Assembly (NCBI GenBank): GCA_943327755.2
Contig: CALPYF020000006.1
Span: 103,062-167,061 of the forward strand
DNA: 64,000 nucleotides
Direction of reading: 5' to 3'
DNA from: Deinococcus hopiensis KR-140
GTDB lineage: Bacteria > Deinococcota > Deinococci > Deinococcales > Deinococcaceae
The translations under genes and the position numbers were made by a program. Positions 41,809 to 49,745 of the stretch are shown in pieces. The number at the start of each line of letters is the position of its first letter. The first letter of the stretch is position 1. The notes under the pieces were generated by a model. That model saw only the letters and a program-made list of their open reading frames with translations, searched no databases and was not told the origin of the DNA.

Positions 41809-42551
41809 GCCAGGGCTGCCAGTTCGCGCAGAACGGCCTTCTTCTGCGCTTCGAGGCTCAGGAGGCGGCGCGCGAGTTGCTCGGTGCTCGTGTCGGTGGG
41901 CAGCAGGCGGGGCTGGTGACGGCGGGCGATCTTGCCGCCTGCGCTGGCAGTCACGGCACTCGCCACGGGGGCCAGTCCGGGCCGGGCATCCCCGATGAAG
42001 GCGCGGAAGCTCACGGCGGGCCAGCGGGCCTGCACGGCGTCCAGTGGGTACAGGTAGCCGGGCTGCCCTTTGGTGGGGTCGAGGTAGTGGTGCGTGGGTT
42101 TGATGCGGGCGTGGCTGATGCGGTTCTGCGCGCTGGTGCGGCTGCACCCGAGCCCGGCGGCCACGCCACGCGCGCTGATCAGGGCGGGCGTACCAGCCTG
42201 GGGCGCGGTCATGACGCCGATCACGAGGTCTTCGGCCATGTCGCGGAATAGGCGGGCGCGGGCGCTGCGGATGAAGAAGCCGAGGCGCACGATCCCGCGC
42301 TTCGTCCAGAGGGTCTGCTGACGCTGGAGCTCGCCAGCGTTGCGAATTGCAACGCCCGTAGCGGTGACCCAGTGCTTGCCTTCAAGCAGCTCCTCATCGC
42401 GCCGCGTCTTGAGGCTGCGAATGGCCTCAGGGCTCACCCCGTAGCCCAGGGCCACCTGCTCAGTGGTGGCGGTGAACTCGTGGGTCGGATCAGGGGTCAG
42501 CACGACCTCCTGGGTTCCGACTTCGAGCACGTAGGGTAGAATCTGAGTCAT
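41805..42551 (-). CDS. Phage antirepressor / regulatory protein
   Basis: A 248-aa protein. The N-terminal part (TTEQVALGYGVSPEAIRSLKTRRDEELLEGKHWV ... TLWTKRGIVRLGFFIRSARARLFRD) matches the Bro/Ant-type N-terminal domain of phage antirepressors, which replaces or blocks repressor function. The C-terminal part has ARGVAAGLGCSRTSAQNRISHA, an HTH-like unit. It is the first gene after the Cro-like regulator and leads the early operon. Confidence 0.7.
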   Translation of the reverse strand: MTQILPYVLEVGTQEVVLTPDPTHEFTATTEQVALGYGVSPEAIRSLKTRRDEELLEGKHWVTATGVAIRNAGELQRQQTLWTKRGIVRLGFFIRSARARLFRDMAEDLVIGVMTAPQAGTPALISARGVAAGLGCSRTSAQNRISHARIKPTHHYLDPTKGQPGYLYPLDAVQARWPAVSFRAFIGDARPGLAPVASAVTASAGGKIARRHQPRLLPTDTSTEQLARRLLSLEAQKKAVLRELAALA

Positions 42552-42610
42552 GCCATTGACCTCCTGGGGTCGGTGGGCGGGGCGCTCGGACGAGGGGCGT
42601 CCCTTTTCGT

Positions 42611-42847
42611 TTAGGGGGTGGGCTGCGCGGCTTTTACCCGGAAACCCATATCCTCGACAGCGAAGAGCTCATCCATACGGATGCCCAACGCGAGAGCGAG
42701 CGGAGCGGCAACACTGACATGCGTGTCGTGGTTTCTTCCCTGCTCATGCGCTTGGATTAGGGCAGCAGACACACCCGCCTCCCGTGCCAGGGCCTCCCGG
42801 GAAAGCCCCTTCGCCTCCCGGTGCTCCCTCAGTCGTTTCATCTGCAT
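42611..42847 (-). CDS. Cro-like HTH repressor
   Basis: A 78-aa protein consisting of one XRE-type HTH: MKRLREHREAKGLSREALAREAGVSAALIQAHEQG. It is divergent from the CI-like gene, the usual layout of a lysis-lysogeny switch. TAAATT (42,854-42,859) is 6 nt upstream of the ATG at 42,847, so that start is preferred to the ATG at 42,853. Confidence 0.75.
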   Translation of the reverse strand: MQMKRLREHREAKGLSREALAREAGVSAALIQAHEQGRNHDTHVSVAAPLALALGIRMDELFAVEDMGFRVKAAQPTP

Positions 42848-42853
42848 GCCCAT

Positions 42854-42859
42854 AATTTA
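42854..42859 (-). promoter_or_regulatory. Leaderless -10 box of the Cro-like gene
   Basis: TAAATT on the minus strand, placed so that transcription begins at the chosen ATG. The 120-nt gap between the Cro-like and CI-like genes should hold operators, but no clear repeated site was found. Confidence 0.5.
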
Positions 42860-42979
42860 TGGTTTTCCGGGTGATACGTCAATAGCAGTATGGGTCATGC
42901 ATTAGACCATCCGGGAACCCGTGAAGGAGTATGGGCGTATGGGTACGTCAATATGCACATGCACGTATCAGGGCACCTT

Positions 42980-43522
42980 ATGACTCCCCCCAAGCCACGC
43001 TCCGCACGCGTGGCTCCGGCGTGGGCCGTTGCCCTAAAAATGCGTCGTGCACAACTGGGGAAGAGCCAAGAGCAAGTGGCTCTCGATAGTGGCATTCTCA
43101 ACCAGACCACTGTCAGCGAGCTCGAAGGTGGTCGGTACGAGGTCAGCAACCTTGCGATTGCTCGTTTGGCCGGACTTGCCCGTGGTCTCGATTGGACACT
43201 CAGTGAGCTGGAAGAGAAGCTGGGCTTGGACTTCAATCTCTCAAGCCTTGATGAGCCACGCGCACCGGCCTCTGCGGCCTTCACCGCCAAGGCGAAGGGT
43301 TACCGCATCCCAAAACAGGCTCTACCACCCATCCCAGACACGCTCATCGACGCGGCAATCATCTACGGTGACCGTCCCGGTATGGAAGGCCTGAAGGAAT
43401 ACCGCTGGCAGCGCACCATGGAACGCCTTCCTCACCGCAGGCGACCGCAGACCCCCGAAGAATGGCTGGCGTTGTACCTCGATCTCCGGGAGAAACTCGA
43501 CCCGCCGGAGCCCGAGGAATGA
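42980..43522 (+). CDS. CI-like HTH repressor
   Basis: A 180-aa protein. The HTH is MRRAQLGKSQEQVALDSGILNQTTVSELEGG (residues 21-51), followed by a linker and a C-terminal helical region (TPEEWLALYLDLREKLDPPEPEE). No serine-lysine autocleavage pair was identified. Instead its stop overlaps an HExxH protease gene (ATGA), matching repressor-ImmA/IrrE pairs. In-frame ATGs at 42,953 and 42,959 are alternative starts; the ribosome signal is weak at all three. Confidence 0.7.
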   Translation: MTPPKPRSARVAPAWAVALKMRRAQLGKSQEQVALDSGILNQTTVSELEGGRYEVSNLAIARLAGLARGLDWTLSELEEKLGLDFNLSSLDEPRAPASAAFTAKAKGYRIPKQALPPIPDTLIDAAIIYGDRPGMEGLKEYRWQRTMERLPHRRRPQTPEEWLALYLDLREKLDPPEPEE

Positions 43523-44223
43523 GGGACCCCGTTGTTCGTGACCTCATTGAGTTCCACCGTTCACGCCTTTCCGACGTGGTCACTCAAGAGAACCAAGCCC
43601 ACGCTCCAAATCTCGACGATCTGGCAGTGAAGCTCGGGTATCGCATCGCGTACGGCAAGACCAGCTTTCTCACGCCGCCCCGGCTGATCACCCTTGCTCG
43701 CGGCTTGCCCCGTCGCGTCCGACGTGTGGAGTTGGCCCACGAACTCAGTCACGGTCTCGCCATGGAGAAAGACGACGCCGACCCGGACGCGGCCAGTTAC
43801 GAAGAGGTGATCCGGTACCTGCACGCCAGCGTGCCTGACATGGACGAGCACCTGGAACTCTTGGCGACGGCGGGCGGCGATGAACTCGCCATGCCCGCCG
43901 CACTCGTTCAGGCCGTCCTGAACCGCTGCGGCTGGAACGCGCAGGCCGTCTGGGAAGTCGCCCGGTTCTCTGGAGTGCCCCTGGCTGACGCACTGCGCCG
44001 CGTCGTGCAGTTCGACGAGTCGCGCCGCATCGCCGGTGTCATCACGAAGGGCGGGTACATCAACGTGGCGGAAACGCAGCGCTACCGCCTCCCCGTGTGG
44101 AAAGGTGAGCGAATGCCTGAGCCACACATCACCCTCGGCGAAGGCGTGAGCGTGTTCCCTCTCCCCCACCGCCCGAGTCACCGCATCGTGCTGCTGACTG
44201 TGGGGCAGTGGGAGGCGGCGTGA
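43519..44223 (+). CDS. ImmA/IrrE-type metallopeptidase
   Basis: A 234-aa protein with HELSH (H74-E75-x2-H78) inside RRVELAHELSHGLAME, the zinc site of the ImmA/IrrE family. A second acidic ligand probably comes from the helix near residue 110. Family members cleave cognate HTH repressors after a stress signal. It is translationally coupled to the repressor gene and is likely the induction protease of this prophage. Confidence 0.8.
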   Translation: MRDPVVRDLIEFHRSRLSDVVTQENQAHAPNLDDLAVKLGYRIAYGKTSFLTPPRLITLARGLPRRVRRVELAHELSHGLAMEKDDADPDAASYEEVIRYLHASVPDMDEHLELLATAGGDELAMPAALVQAVLNRCGWNAQAVWEVARFSGVPLADALRRVVQFDESRRIAGVITKGGYINVAETQRYRLPVWKGERMPEPHITLGEGVSVFPLPHRPSHRIVLLTVGQWEAA

Positions 44224-44274
44224 GGATAAAAGTATGACGTGCACCTGTCGTAGTTCATCTCTGACGAGGTTGAT

Positions 44275-44895
44275 ATGAGTCAAAGCAGCTCGGATCCCGA
44301 ACCTAATCAGGAACTTCCCTCCGGCGACGGTGCGCCTGTCGAATCTCCTGACACCTATGCACTGGTCCCACCACTCTCCTACGCCGCAGAGATCCCACCC
44401 CTAAATAAACACGGGATGTTACCCACAGGCGTTTACCTCGTCACCTTGGACCAGATTCAGTACACCTTCGGCACGTCCACCCCTCGCAGGGCTGAGCTGT
44501 GGACGAAATTCATGACCTACCTGGAGCATCTCCGGGCAACACGACTGGTGAGGACCATCTACATCGACGGCAGTTTCACATCCAACACGAACATCACGAC
44601 CGGGAAGGACGAACCCGGTGACATAGATGTAGTGGCCGACCTAGTCCAGTCCCCTGACGTCGTGATGTACTACCAGAACAACCCAAGCGCTCTCCAGCAG
44701 GCCCTGCAGTTACTCGATCACGACACCGTGAAGGCAACTTTCGAGGTCGATGTTTGGAAGTGGTACCCGGGAATCCCTCCTCGAACCGATTACGACCTGA
44801 TCGACTTCTTCCAGAAAATCCGACCTGCCCTCGCCGCTCGCCTAGGGATTGAGGACCCAACCTACCGGAAAGGCATACTGAGGGTGATCCTATGA
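44275..44895 (+). CDS. Nucleotidyltransferase-like protein (DUF6932-like)
   Basis: A 206-aa protein. IDGSFTSNTN (G99-S100) followed by PGDIDVVADL (D116-x-D118) and FEVDVWKW (D159) give the three-carboxylate pattern of the polymerase-beta nucleotidyltransferase fold, as in DUF6932 and MNT-like proteins. GAGG lies 6 nt before the ATG. It overlaps the next gene as ATGA, so the two form a unit. Related enzymes modify tRNA or proteins in toxin-antitoxin and defence systems; the substrate here is unknown. Confidence 0.6.
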   Translation: MSQSSSDPEPNQELPSGDGAPVESPDTYALVPPLSYAAEIPPLNKHGMLPTGVYLVTLDQIQYTFGTSTPRRAELWTKFMTYLEHLRATRLVRTIYIDGSFTSNTNITTGKDEPGDIDVVADLVQSPDVVMYYQNNPSALQQALQLLDHDTVKATFEVDVWKWYPGIPPRTDYDLIDFFQKIRPALAARLGIEDPTYRKGILRVIL

Positions 44896-45899
44896 CGCAC
44901 ATCGATGCCTGGAGCAGTGAAATTCAGCATCGCATCAAGACCATTCTGGCCGCTATTGAAGGCTCAAAGGAATGGGGAAGGATGATGGGTCTGAGCGAGG
45001 CCCAGCTCTCGAGCTTCACTGCTGAGTATGATCAGATGCTCGAGGAGCTCTACACCGATGATCTTCAGTTGGCCCATCTTCTTGATGAGGCTGATCTCGT
45101 CATAGGCGCCAAAGGTCCATCAGCCGATATGAAAGGGGCTCCCCTCTCGCTGGTTGCCAGCCTCATCGATATGACGCGACGTGAGGTCAATGGGGTTGTC
45201 AGAGCGATTAGCAGCGCTCGAGGCAAGCGCATGCCAAAGGCGTATGAACCCGCCTTTGTCGGTCTGGCCCGTGGCAGCATTTACATAGGTGTCAACGCCC
45301 CAGAAGGCGGTGAGGGCATATTCCCCGACGATCCGATGTTGAAAGCCGTGAAGACCGCCATGCAGTCAATCAAAGTTGTCAGCAAGTTGGTGGCTGAGGA
45401 GAGCGACATCGACACCATTGCTGCCATCGTGCCTGACCCAGCAGTCAGAGATGCCGCACTGAAGGCGGTGCAGAATCTATCTCCCAACGGCCGCTCTGGG
45501 GTTGATCAGGTAATTATTGGTGGTTCAGCCACGGAGATTGGCGGCACGATAAGTGATGGCACGGCTGTACTGACGAAAAACTCCCGTACATCCGCGCGAG
45601 ACATGTCTAAAAAACCTCGCAAGGAAAGCGAGACCGGCGAGTTCAAAGGTGAGGTTCGGGAGATTGATCTTGACAGCCGTCGATTTGAACTGAGGCGCAT
45701 CAGTGGCCTGGATGAATCCATTTCAATCCGATGTGTCTACCCCGATAAATTTGTCAAGACAGCACACAAGTGGCTGGATCAATTTATTACTGTTTCGGGC
45801 ATCTACGAACGAGATTCGGAAGGCTTCCCTCGCCTTATGCACGTCGAGACAGTCAGGGTTGAGAAGCCTACCCATAAGCAGCCCAAGTTGCTGAACTGA
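44892..45899 (+). CDS. Partner protein of the nucleotidyltransferase-like gene, unknown
   Basis: A 335-aa acidic protein. Residues 1-75 are helical. Residues 105-135 have RAISSARGKRMPKAYEPAFVGLARGSIYIGV, residues 140-240 are mixed, and 250-330 form a beta-rich OB-like module (GEFKGEVREIDLDSRRFELRR). It is coupled to the preceding gene by ATGA and sits between the immunity genes and integrase, a common slot for exclusion or defence genes. I recognise no family. Confidence 0.6.
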   Translation: MTHIDAWSSEIQHRIKTILAAIEGSKEWGRMMGLSEAQLSSFTAEYDQMLEELYTDDLQLAHLLDEADLVIGAKGPSADMKGAPLSLVASLIDMTRREVNGVVRAISSARGKRMPKAYEPAFVGLARGSIYIGVNAPEGGEGIFPDDPMLKAVKTAMQSIKVVSKLVAEESDIDTIAAIVPDPAVRDAALKAVQNLSPNGRSGVDQVIIGGSATEIGGTISDGTAVLTKNSRTSARDMSKKPRKESETGEFKGEVREIDLDSRRFELRRISGLDESISIRCVYPDKFVKTAHKWLDQFITVSGIYERDSEGFPRLMHVETVRVEKPTHKQPKLLN

Positions 45900-45966
45900 G
45901 AATGGGACAGTAATGCTTTCTGCTTCCCATCATCTATGAACCCCTCCGCGATCGGCTGCACACCCC

Positions 45967-47376
45967 ATGACTGACCCTCTCCCCTCTGCCGTCGCCTGCA
46001 TCCGTGTCAGCACGGAGTTGCAGGCCGACCGCTGGGGCCCTGACCGGCAGCGGCAAGACATCCTGCAGGCGGCCCAGCGGGAGGGGTTGAACGTCGTCGA
46101 CATCATCGAAGAGGCCATCAGCGGCACCAACCACGACCGGGCCGCGGAGAACCAGTACTACCAGTTCGCCCGGCAGCACCCCGGCATGCACTTCATCTTC
46201 AGCCACCCGAACCGCGTCGGGCGGCACGTCGAGGTGACCGTCGGAATCGCCCGCACCATCCACAAGCTGGGCGGCACCGTCTGGATCGCGGGCCTCGGGA
46301 ACCTCCGGGACGCCCGCAACTGGCGGTACTTCCTGCGCGACGCGGCGGACGCCGAGGTGGATCACGCGAACATCGTGTACCAGCTGATCAGCGGGAAGCG
46401 CAGCAAAGCCCACAGCGGACGCTGGGCGCACGGCGCGGTCCCCTGGGGGTACGTCCTCGAGCGGGACCAGCGGGGGCGCAGCACCCTCCCCGCCCCAGAC
46501 CCGCAGCTGGTGCCCGCCCTGCAGCGCCTGGCGGATCTGAGCGAGCAACAGGGCAGCACCCTCGTCGCCCGCACGCTGCGCGAGGAAGGCTGGCCAGCCC
46601 CCACGGTAGCCGGGTGGACACCCAAGAGCGTCAAGAACATCCTCAGCAACGACCGGTACACGGGCCGGGCCGTGTTCCAGGGCATCACCCTCACCTTCCC
46701 CGCCATCATCCAACCTGAGCAGTGGGAACGCCTGCAGGGCCGCCGGGCCCTGCGCACCCGGGAGAGCGGCGCGCGGAACACCAGCCTGCTCTGGGCCGGG
46801 CACGTCCGCTGCGCCGAGTGCGGCAGCGCGATCGGGCGGGACGTGGTGCGCCGGCCGTACGCGCAGTACGAGTACTACCGCTGCTGGCGCAGCAAGCGGG
46901 CCGAGGCGGTCCGGCATGGGCATGAGCCGTGCACCCACACCACGAACTACCGGCCCGACGAGGTGGATGAGGTGTGGTGGGCATACCTGCGGGACGCGCT
47001 GACCAGCCCGGAGCGACTGCCGGACGTGCTGCCCCCTCCCCCGCCCCCCGTCGTGACCATCCCGCCCGCCCGCGTCGCTGAACTCGAGGCGGCCATCGCC
47101 CGGGCCTGGGAACCGTACGCCGCCGGGCACATCCCCCAAGGCGTCGCCGAGCGACTCGCCGCGCCGTACGTCGCTGAGCTGGACCGCCTCAAGTGGGAGT
47201 ACACCCCCAAGGCGCCGCCACCCGGGCCGGACTACGACACCATGGCCGCCCAGTTCCTCGAAGCGATGGAACGGGTCACCAGTACAGCGGAGCGGCGCGA
47301 GTTGCTCAGCATCCTCGATGTGCGGCTGTACGTCGGCCCGCACGAGAACCGCGTCACCGTTGTGCCCTTCCAGTAA
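45967..47376 (+). CDS. Large serine integrase
   Basis: A 469-aa recombinase. Catalytic Ser is in ACIRVST (S15), with resolvase-fold segments QRQDILQAAQREGL and IFSHPNRVGRH following. The recombinase domain has LISGKRSKAHSGRWAHGAVPWGY, TPKSVKNILSNDRYTG and a zinc ribbon (CAECGSAIG ... YYRCW ... EPCTHT). A C-terminal coiled coil follows a Pro-rich linker. It should integrate and excise the prophage. Its stop lies 39 nt before ychF, which places one attachment end there. Confidence 0.9.
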   Translation: MTDPLPSAVACIRVSTELQADRWGPDRQRQDILQAAQREGLNVVDIIEEAISGTNHDRAAENQYYQFARQHPGMHFIFSHPNRVGRHVEVTVGIARTIHKLGGTVWIAGLGNLRDARNWRYFLRDAADAEVDHANIVYQLISGKRSKAHSGRWAHGAVPWGYVLERDQRGRSTLPAPDPQLVPALQRLADLSEQQGSTLVARTLREEGWPAPTVAGWTPKSVKNILSNDRYTGRAVFQGITLTFPAIIQPEQWERLQGRRALRTRESGARNTSLLWAGHVRCAECGSAIGRDVVRRPYAQYEYYRCWRSKRAEAVRHGHEPCTHTTNYRPDEVDEVWWAYLRDALTSPERLPDVLPPPPPPVVTIPPARVAELEAAIARAWEPYAAGHIPQGVAERLAAPYVAELDRLKWEYTPKAPPPGPDYDTMAAQFLEAMERVTSTAERRELLSILDVRLYVGPHENRVTVVPFQ

Positions 47377-47470
47377 ACTGGCGAGGTTGCCGCTTTGCGG
47401 CGGGAGGAAAGTGTTATGGGTTCTGGACTTAGTATTGGTATCGTCGGTCTGCCGAATGTCGGTAAAAGCA
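47374..47470 (+). other. Candidate prophage attachment junction at the 5' end of ychF
   Basis: The integrase stop (TAA) forms part of TAAACT, a -10-like box that would drive ychF. Then comes a small GCCGC/GCGGC hairpin and GGGAGGAAAG before the ychF start. The first 17 ychF codons use T/A third positions (GGT TCT GGA CTT AGT ATT GGT), unlike the GC-rich rest. The crossover may lie in this interval. The matching left end is outside the window, so the core repeat cannot be defined. Confidence 0.4.
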
Positions 47471-48519
47471 CGCTGTTCAACGCCATCACGCGCGCCGGGG
47501 CGCTCGCGGCGAACTACCCGTTCGCGACGATCGAGCCGAACGTGGGACGCGTGACCGTCCCGGACGAGCGTCTCGCCGCGCTGAGCCGCGTGTTCACGAA
47601 GGGTGAGCGCGTCCCGCCGATCATCCCGACGTTCGTGGAGTTCGTGGACATCGCGGGCCTCGTGAAGGGCGCGAGCAAGGGCGAGGGCCTGGGGAACCAG
47701 TTCCTGGCGAACATCCGCGAGGTGGACGCCATCGCGCACGTCGTCCGCTGCTTCGAGGACGGGAACGTCATTCACGTCGCGGGCCGCGTGGACCCCATCG
47801 ACGACATCGAGACGATCAACACCGAACTGATCCTTGCGGACCTGGGCGGCCTGGAAAAACGCCTCCAGAACCTCCAGAAGAAGGCCAAGGGGAACGACAA
47901 GGACGCGAAAGAGCAGGCGGAACTGGCCGAGCAGATCATCGCCGTGCTGTCCGAGGGCAAACCCGCCCGCGCCGGGACGTACGACGCGCCCATCCCGAAG
48001 GAGTTCGGGCTGATCACGACCAAACCCGTGATCTACGTCGCGAACGTCGGCGAGGACAACCTGACCGAGGACAACGAGTACGTGCAGAAGGTCCGCGAGT
48101 ACGCCGCCGCCGAGGGCGCGCAGGTCGTGAAGATCAGCGCGCAGATCGAGGGTGAACTGGCCGAGATGCCCGAGGATGAGGCCCGCGCGTTCCTGGAGGA
48201 ACTGGGCGTGCAGGAGAGCGGCCTGGACCAGCTGGTCACGGTCGGGTACGACACGCTGGGCCTGATCACGTTCATCACGAGCGGCGAGAAGGAAGTGCGC
48301 GCCTGGACGATCCGCCGCGGCGAGAAGGCCCCGGAGGCCGCCGGGGAGATCCACAGCGACCTGGAACGCGGCTTCATCCGCGCCGAGGTCATCGAGTGGG
48401 ACAAGATGGTCGAGGCCGGCGGCTGGGCGAACGCCAAGAGCAAGGGCTGGGTGCGCACCGAAGGCAAGGAGTACGTCATGAAGGACGGCGACATCATGAA
48501 CGTGCTGCACAACATGTGA
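47416..48519 (+). CDS. ychF: Redox-regulated ATPase / ribosome-binding YchF
   Basis: A 367-aa YchF-family P-loop protein. G1 is GLPNVGKST, G3 is DIAGLVKGASKGEGLGNQF, and the G4 position reads NVGE, the variant that gives YchF its ATP preference. The C-terminal TGS domain is present (TFITSGEKEVRAWTIRRGEKAPEAAG). Ribosome site GGGAGG. The protein associates with ribosomes and influences translation and oxidative-stress responses. It is full length, so integration did not inactivate it, although its 5' end and promoter may be phage-derived. Confidence 0.95.
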   Translation: MGSGLSIGIVGLPNVGKSTLFNAITRAGALAANYPFATIEPNVGRVTVPDERLAALSRVFTKGERVPPIIPTFVEFVDIAGLVKGASKGEGLGNQFLANIREVDAIAHVVRCFEDGNVIHVAGRVDPIDDIETINTELILADLGGLEKRLQNLQKKAKGNDKDAKEQAELAEQIIAVLSEGKPARAGTYDAPIPKEFGLITTKPVIYVANVGEDNLTEDNEYVQKVREYAAAEGAQVVKISAQIEGELAEMPEDEARAFLEELGVQESGLDQLVTVGYDTLGLITFITSGEKEVRAWTIRRGEKAPEAAGEIHSDLERGFIRAEVIEWDKMVEAGGWANAKSKGWVRTEGKEYVMKDGDIMNVLHNM

Positions 48520-48648
48520 TACGAACTCCGATTGAATGGCTGACCAAGCCGTTCAATCCGAGCGGAGCGAGTGGGAGAAAAACGGGTTCCGGACGTGAAG
48601 CTGGCAATCCGGTGAAGTTCCGGATTGTCAGCGAAACAAACGGAATCC
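48520..48648 (+). repeat. Dispersed two-hairpin repeat, copy 1
   Basis: Order: hairpin one (GATTGAATGGC with GCCGTTCAATC), conserved CCGAGCGGA block, GGGTTCCGGACGTG block, hairpin two (CAATCCGG with CCGGATTG), ending in an ACGGAAT-type motif. It is in tandem with copy 2. No coding content. Confidence 0.7.
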
Positions 48649-48787
48649 GTACGATCCCTCCGGTGGAGCGGTCCGTGAGGACCGTTTCACCCGAGCGGAT
48701 GCGAGCAGGAGATGGGCGGGTTCCGGGCGTGGAGTGGCCAGATCGGTGGTGTTCCGATCTGGCGACGCAACAGACGGAGCCCGCTTT
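48649..48787 (+). repeat. Dispersed two-hairpin repeat, copy 2
   Basis: Same order as copy 1: hairpin one (GGTCC with GGACC), CACCCGAGCGGATGCGAG, GGGTTCCGGGCGTGGAGTGG, hairpin two (CCAGATCGG with CCGATCTGG), ending CAGACGGA. The stems differ from copy 1 by changes on both sides that keep pairing. Confidence 0.75.
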
Positions 48788-48836
48788 CAGGCTGGGCAGA
48801 GGGGGCCGGAGACCGAGCCTCCGGCCCCCGCCTGCT

Positions 48837-49745
48837 TTATTGCCCTGGGGTGAGGCGGTCGGCTTCGCGCACGGTGACGTAGGGAATGAGGCCCTGGGCG
48901 CGGGCCTGGGCGTACGTGCGGGTGGTCAGGTCGGGCTGGTCGGCGTAGTCCACGGTAAAGACGGGTTTCCCGGCGGCCTTCCAGAGGGCGTAGTCGGCGA
49001 GCAGCGCGTCGCGGCGGGCGGCCTCGGTGGGCTGGTTCATGGCGTAGACGAAGGTCTCCTCGCTGCCCAGGGCGTCCACGCAGGGGGCGTAGCGGGGGTC
49101 GCGGATGAGTTCTGCGGCGTTCTGCGGCACGATCAGGAACCCGGCGCGGCGGGCGCGGGCATGCGCGGCGAGGCGGCACACCCACGCGACCATCTCGGCG
49201 CGGGCGGCGGGCCGGTCCGGATGCTGTTCGTAGGCGTCGATCAGGTCCAGATACGCGCCGTGGAAGCCCTGATCGATCAGCCGATCCAGTTCGCCCAGGG
49301 TCAGGGCCTGCCATTCCGCGTCCCAGTAGGCCACGTCGAAGTTGCCGGGCCAGTCGGGCTGTTCCGCCAGGAGCCACGCGGGGGTGCCGGGGCGCCAGCC
49401 AGACTGCCAGTACGGGCGGTACGCTTCGGCGGCACCGACGCTCAGGTAGCCCAGCAGGACGTGCGTGCGGGCGGCCTGCGCGACCTCCGGGGCGGGCCAG
49501 GGGCGGGTGTCGTCGTCCAGGGTGTCCACGACGACCACGTCGAACGCCGAGGCGGCCACGCGCGCCAGGCGGTCAGCGCCGTACCCGGTGAGCTGGTAGC
49601 CCCAGGTGCGGGCGGCGGTCAGCGGCATGGGGGCGGGCGTGGCGGGTGTCCCGGTTCCGGGTGGGTTCTGTCCGGCCTGCGCGGGCGGGGAGGCGCAGGC
49701 GGACAGCAGGAGCAGCGCGGGCCACAGGTGCGCCGGGAGCGTCAT
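48837..49745 (-). CDS. GH114-like extracellular lipoprotein
   Basis: A 302-aa protein with a signal and lipobox (ALLLLSAC). The mature protein is a TIM-barrel-like domain resembling GH114 / TM1410-type proteins (WGYQLTGYGADRLARVAASAFDVVVVD; YLSVGAAEAYRPYW; WDAEWQALTLGELDRLIDQGFHGAYLDLID). GH114 members act on alpha-1,4-linked galactosamine polymers. Candidate catalytic acids are in WDAEW and YLDLID. The ATG overlaps the epimerase stop (ATGA). It may process cell-surface or biofilm polysaccharide. Confidence 0.75.
   Translation of the reverse strand: MTLPAHLWPALLLLSACASPPAQAGQNPPGTGTPATPAPMPLTAARTWGYQLTGYGADRLARVAASAFDVVVVDTLDDDTRPWPAPEVAQAARTHVLLGYLSVGAAEAYRPYWQSGWRPGTPAWLLAEQPDWPGNFDVAYWDAEWQALTLGELDRLIDQGFHGAYLDLIDAYEQHPDRPAARAEMVAWVCRLAAHARARRAGFLIVPQNAAELIRDPRYAPCVDALGSEETFVYAMNQPTEAARRDALLADYALWKAAGKPVFTVDYADQPDLTTRTYAQARAQGLIPYVTVREADRLTPGQ

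Noticed and set aside
47389..47401. The GCCGC-TTT-GCGGC hairpin before ychF as a terminator
   Set aside because: The stem is only 5 bp with no T-run after it, and the ychF ribosome site follows immediately.
45934..48510. An 858-aa open frame antisense to integrase and ychF
   Set aside because: It is a GC-bias shadow: two well-supported genes with conserved motifs lie on the other strand, and its translation is His/Leu/Arg-rich with no domain.
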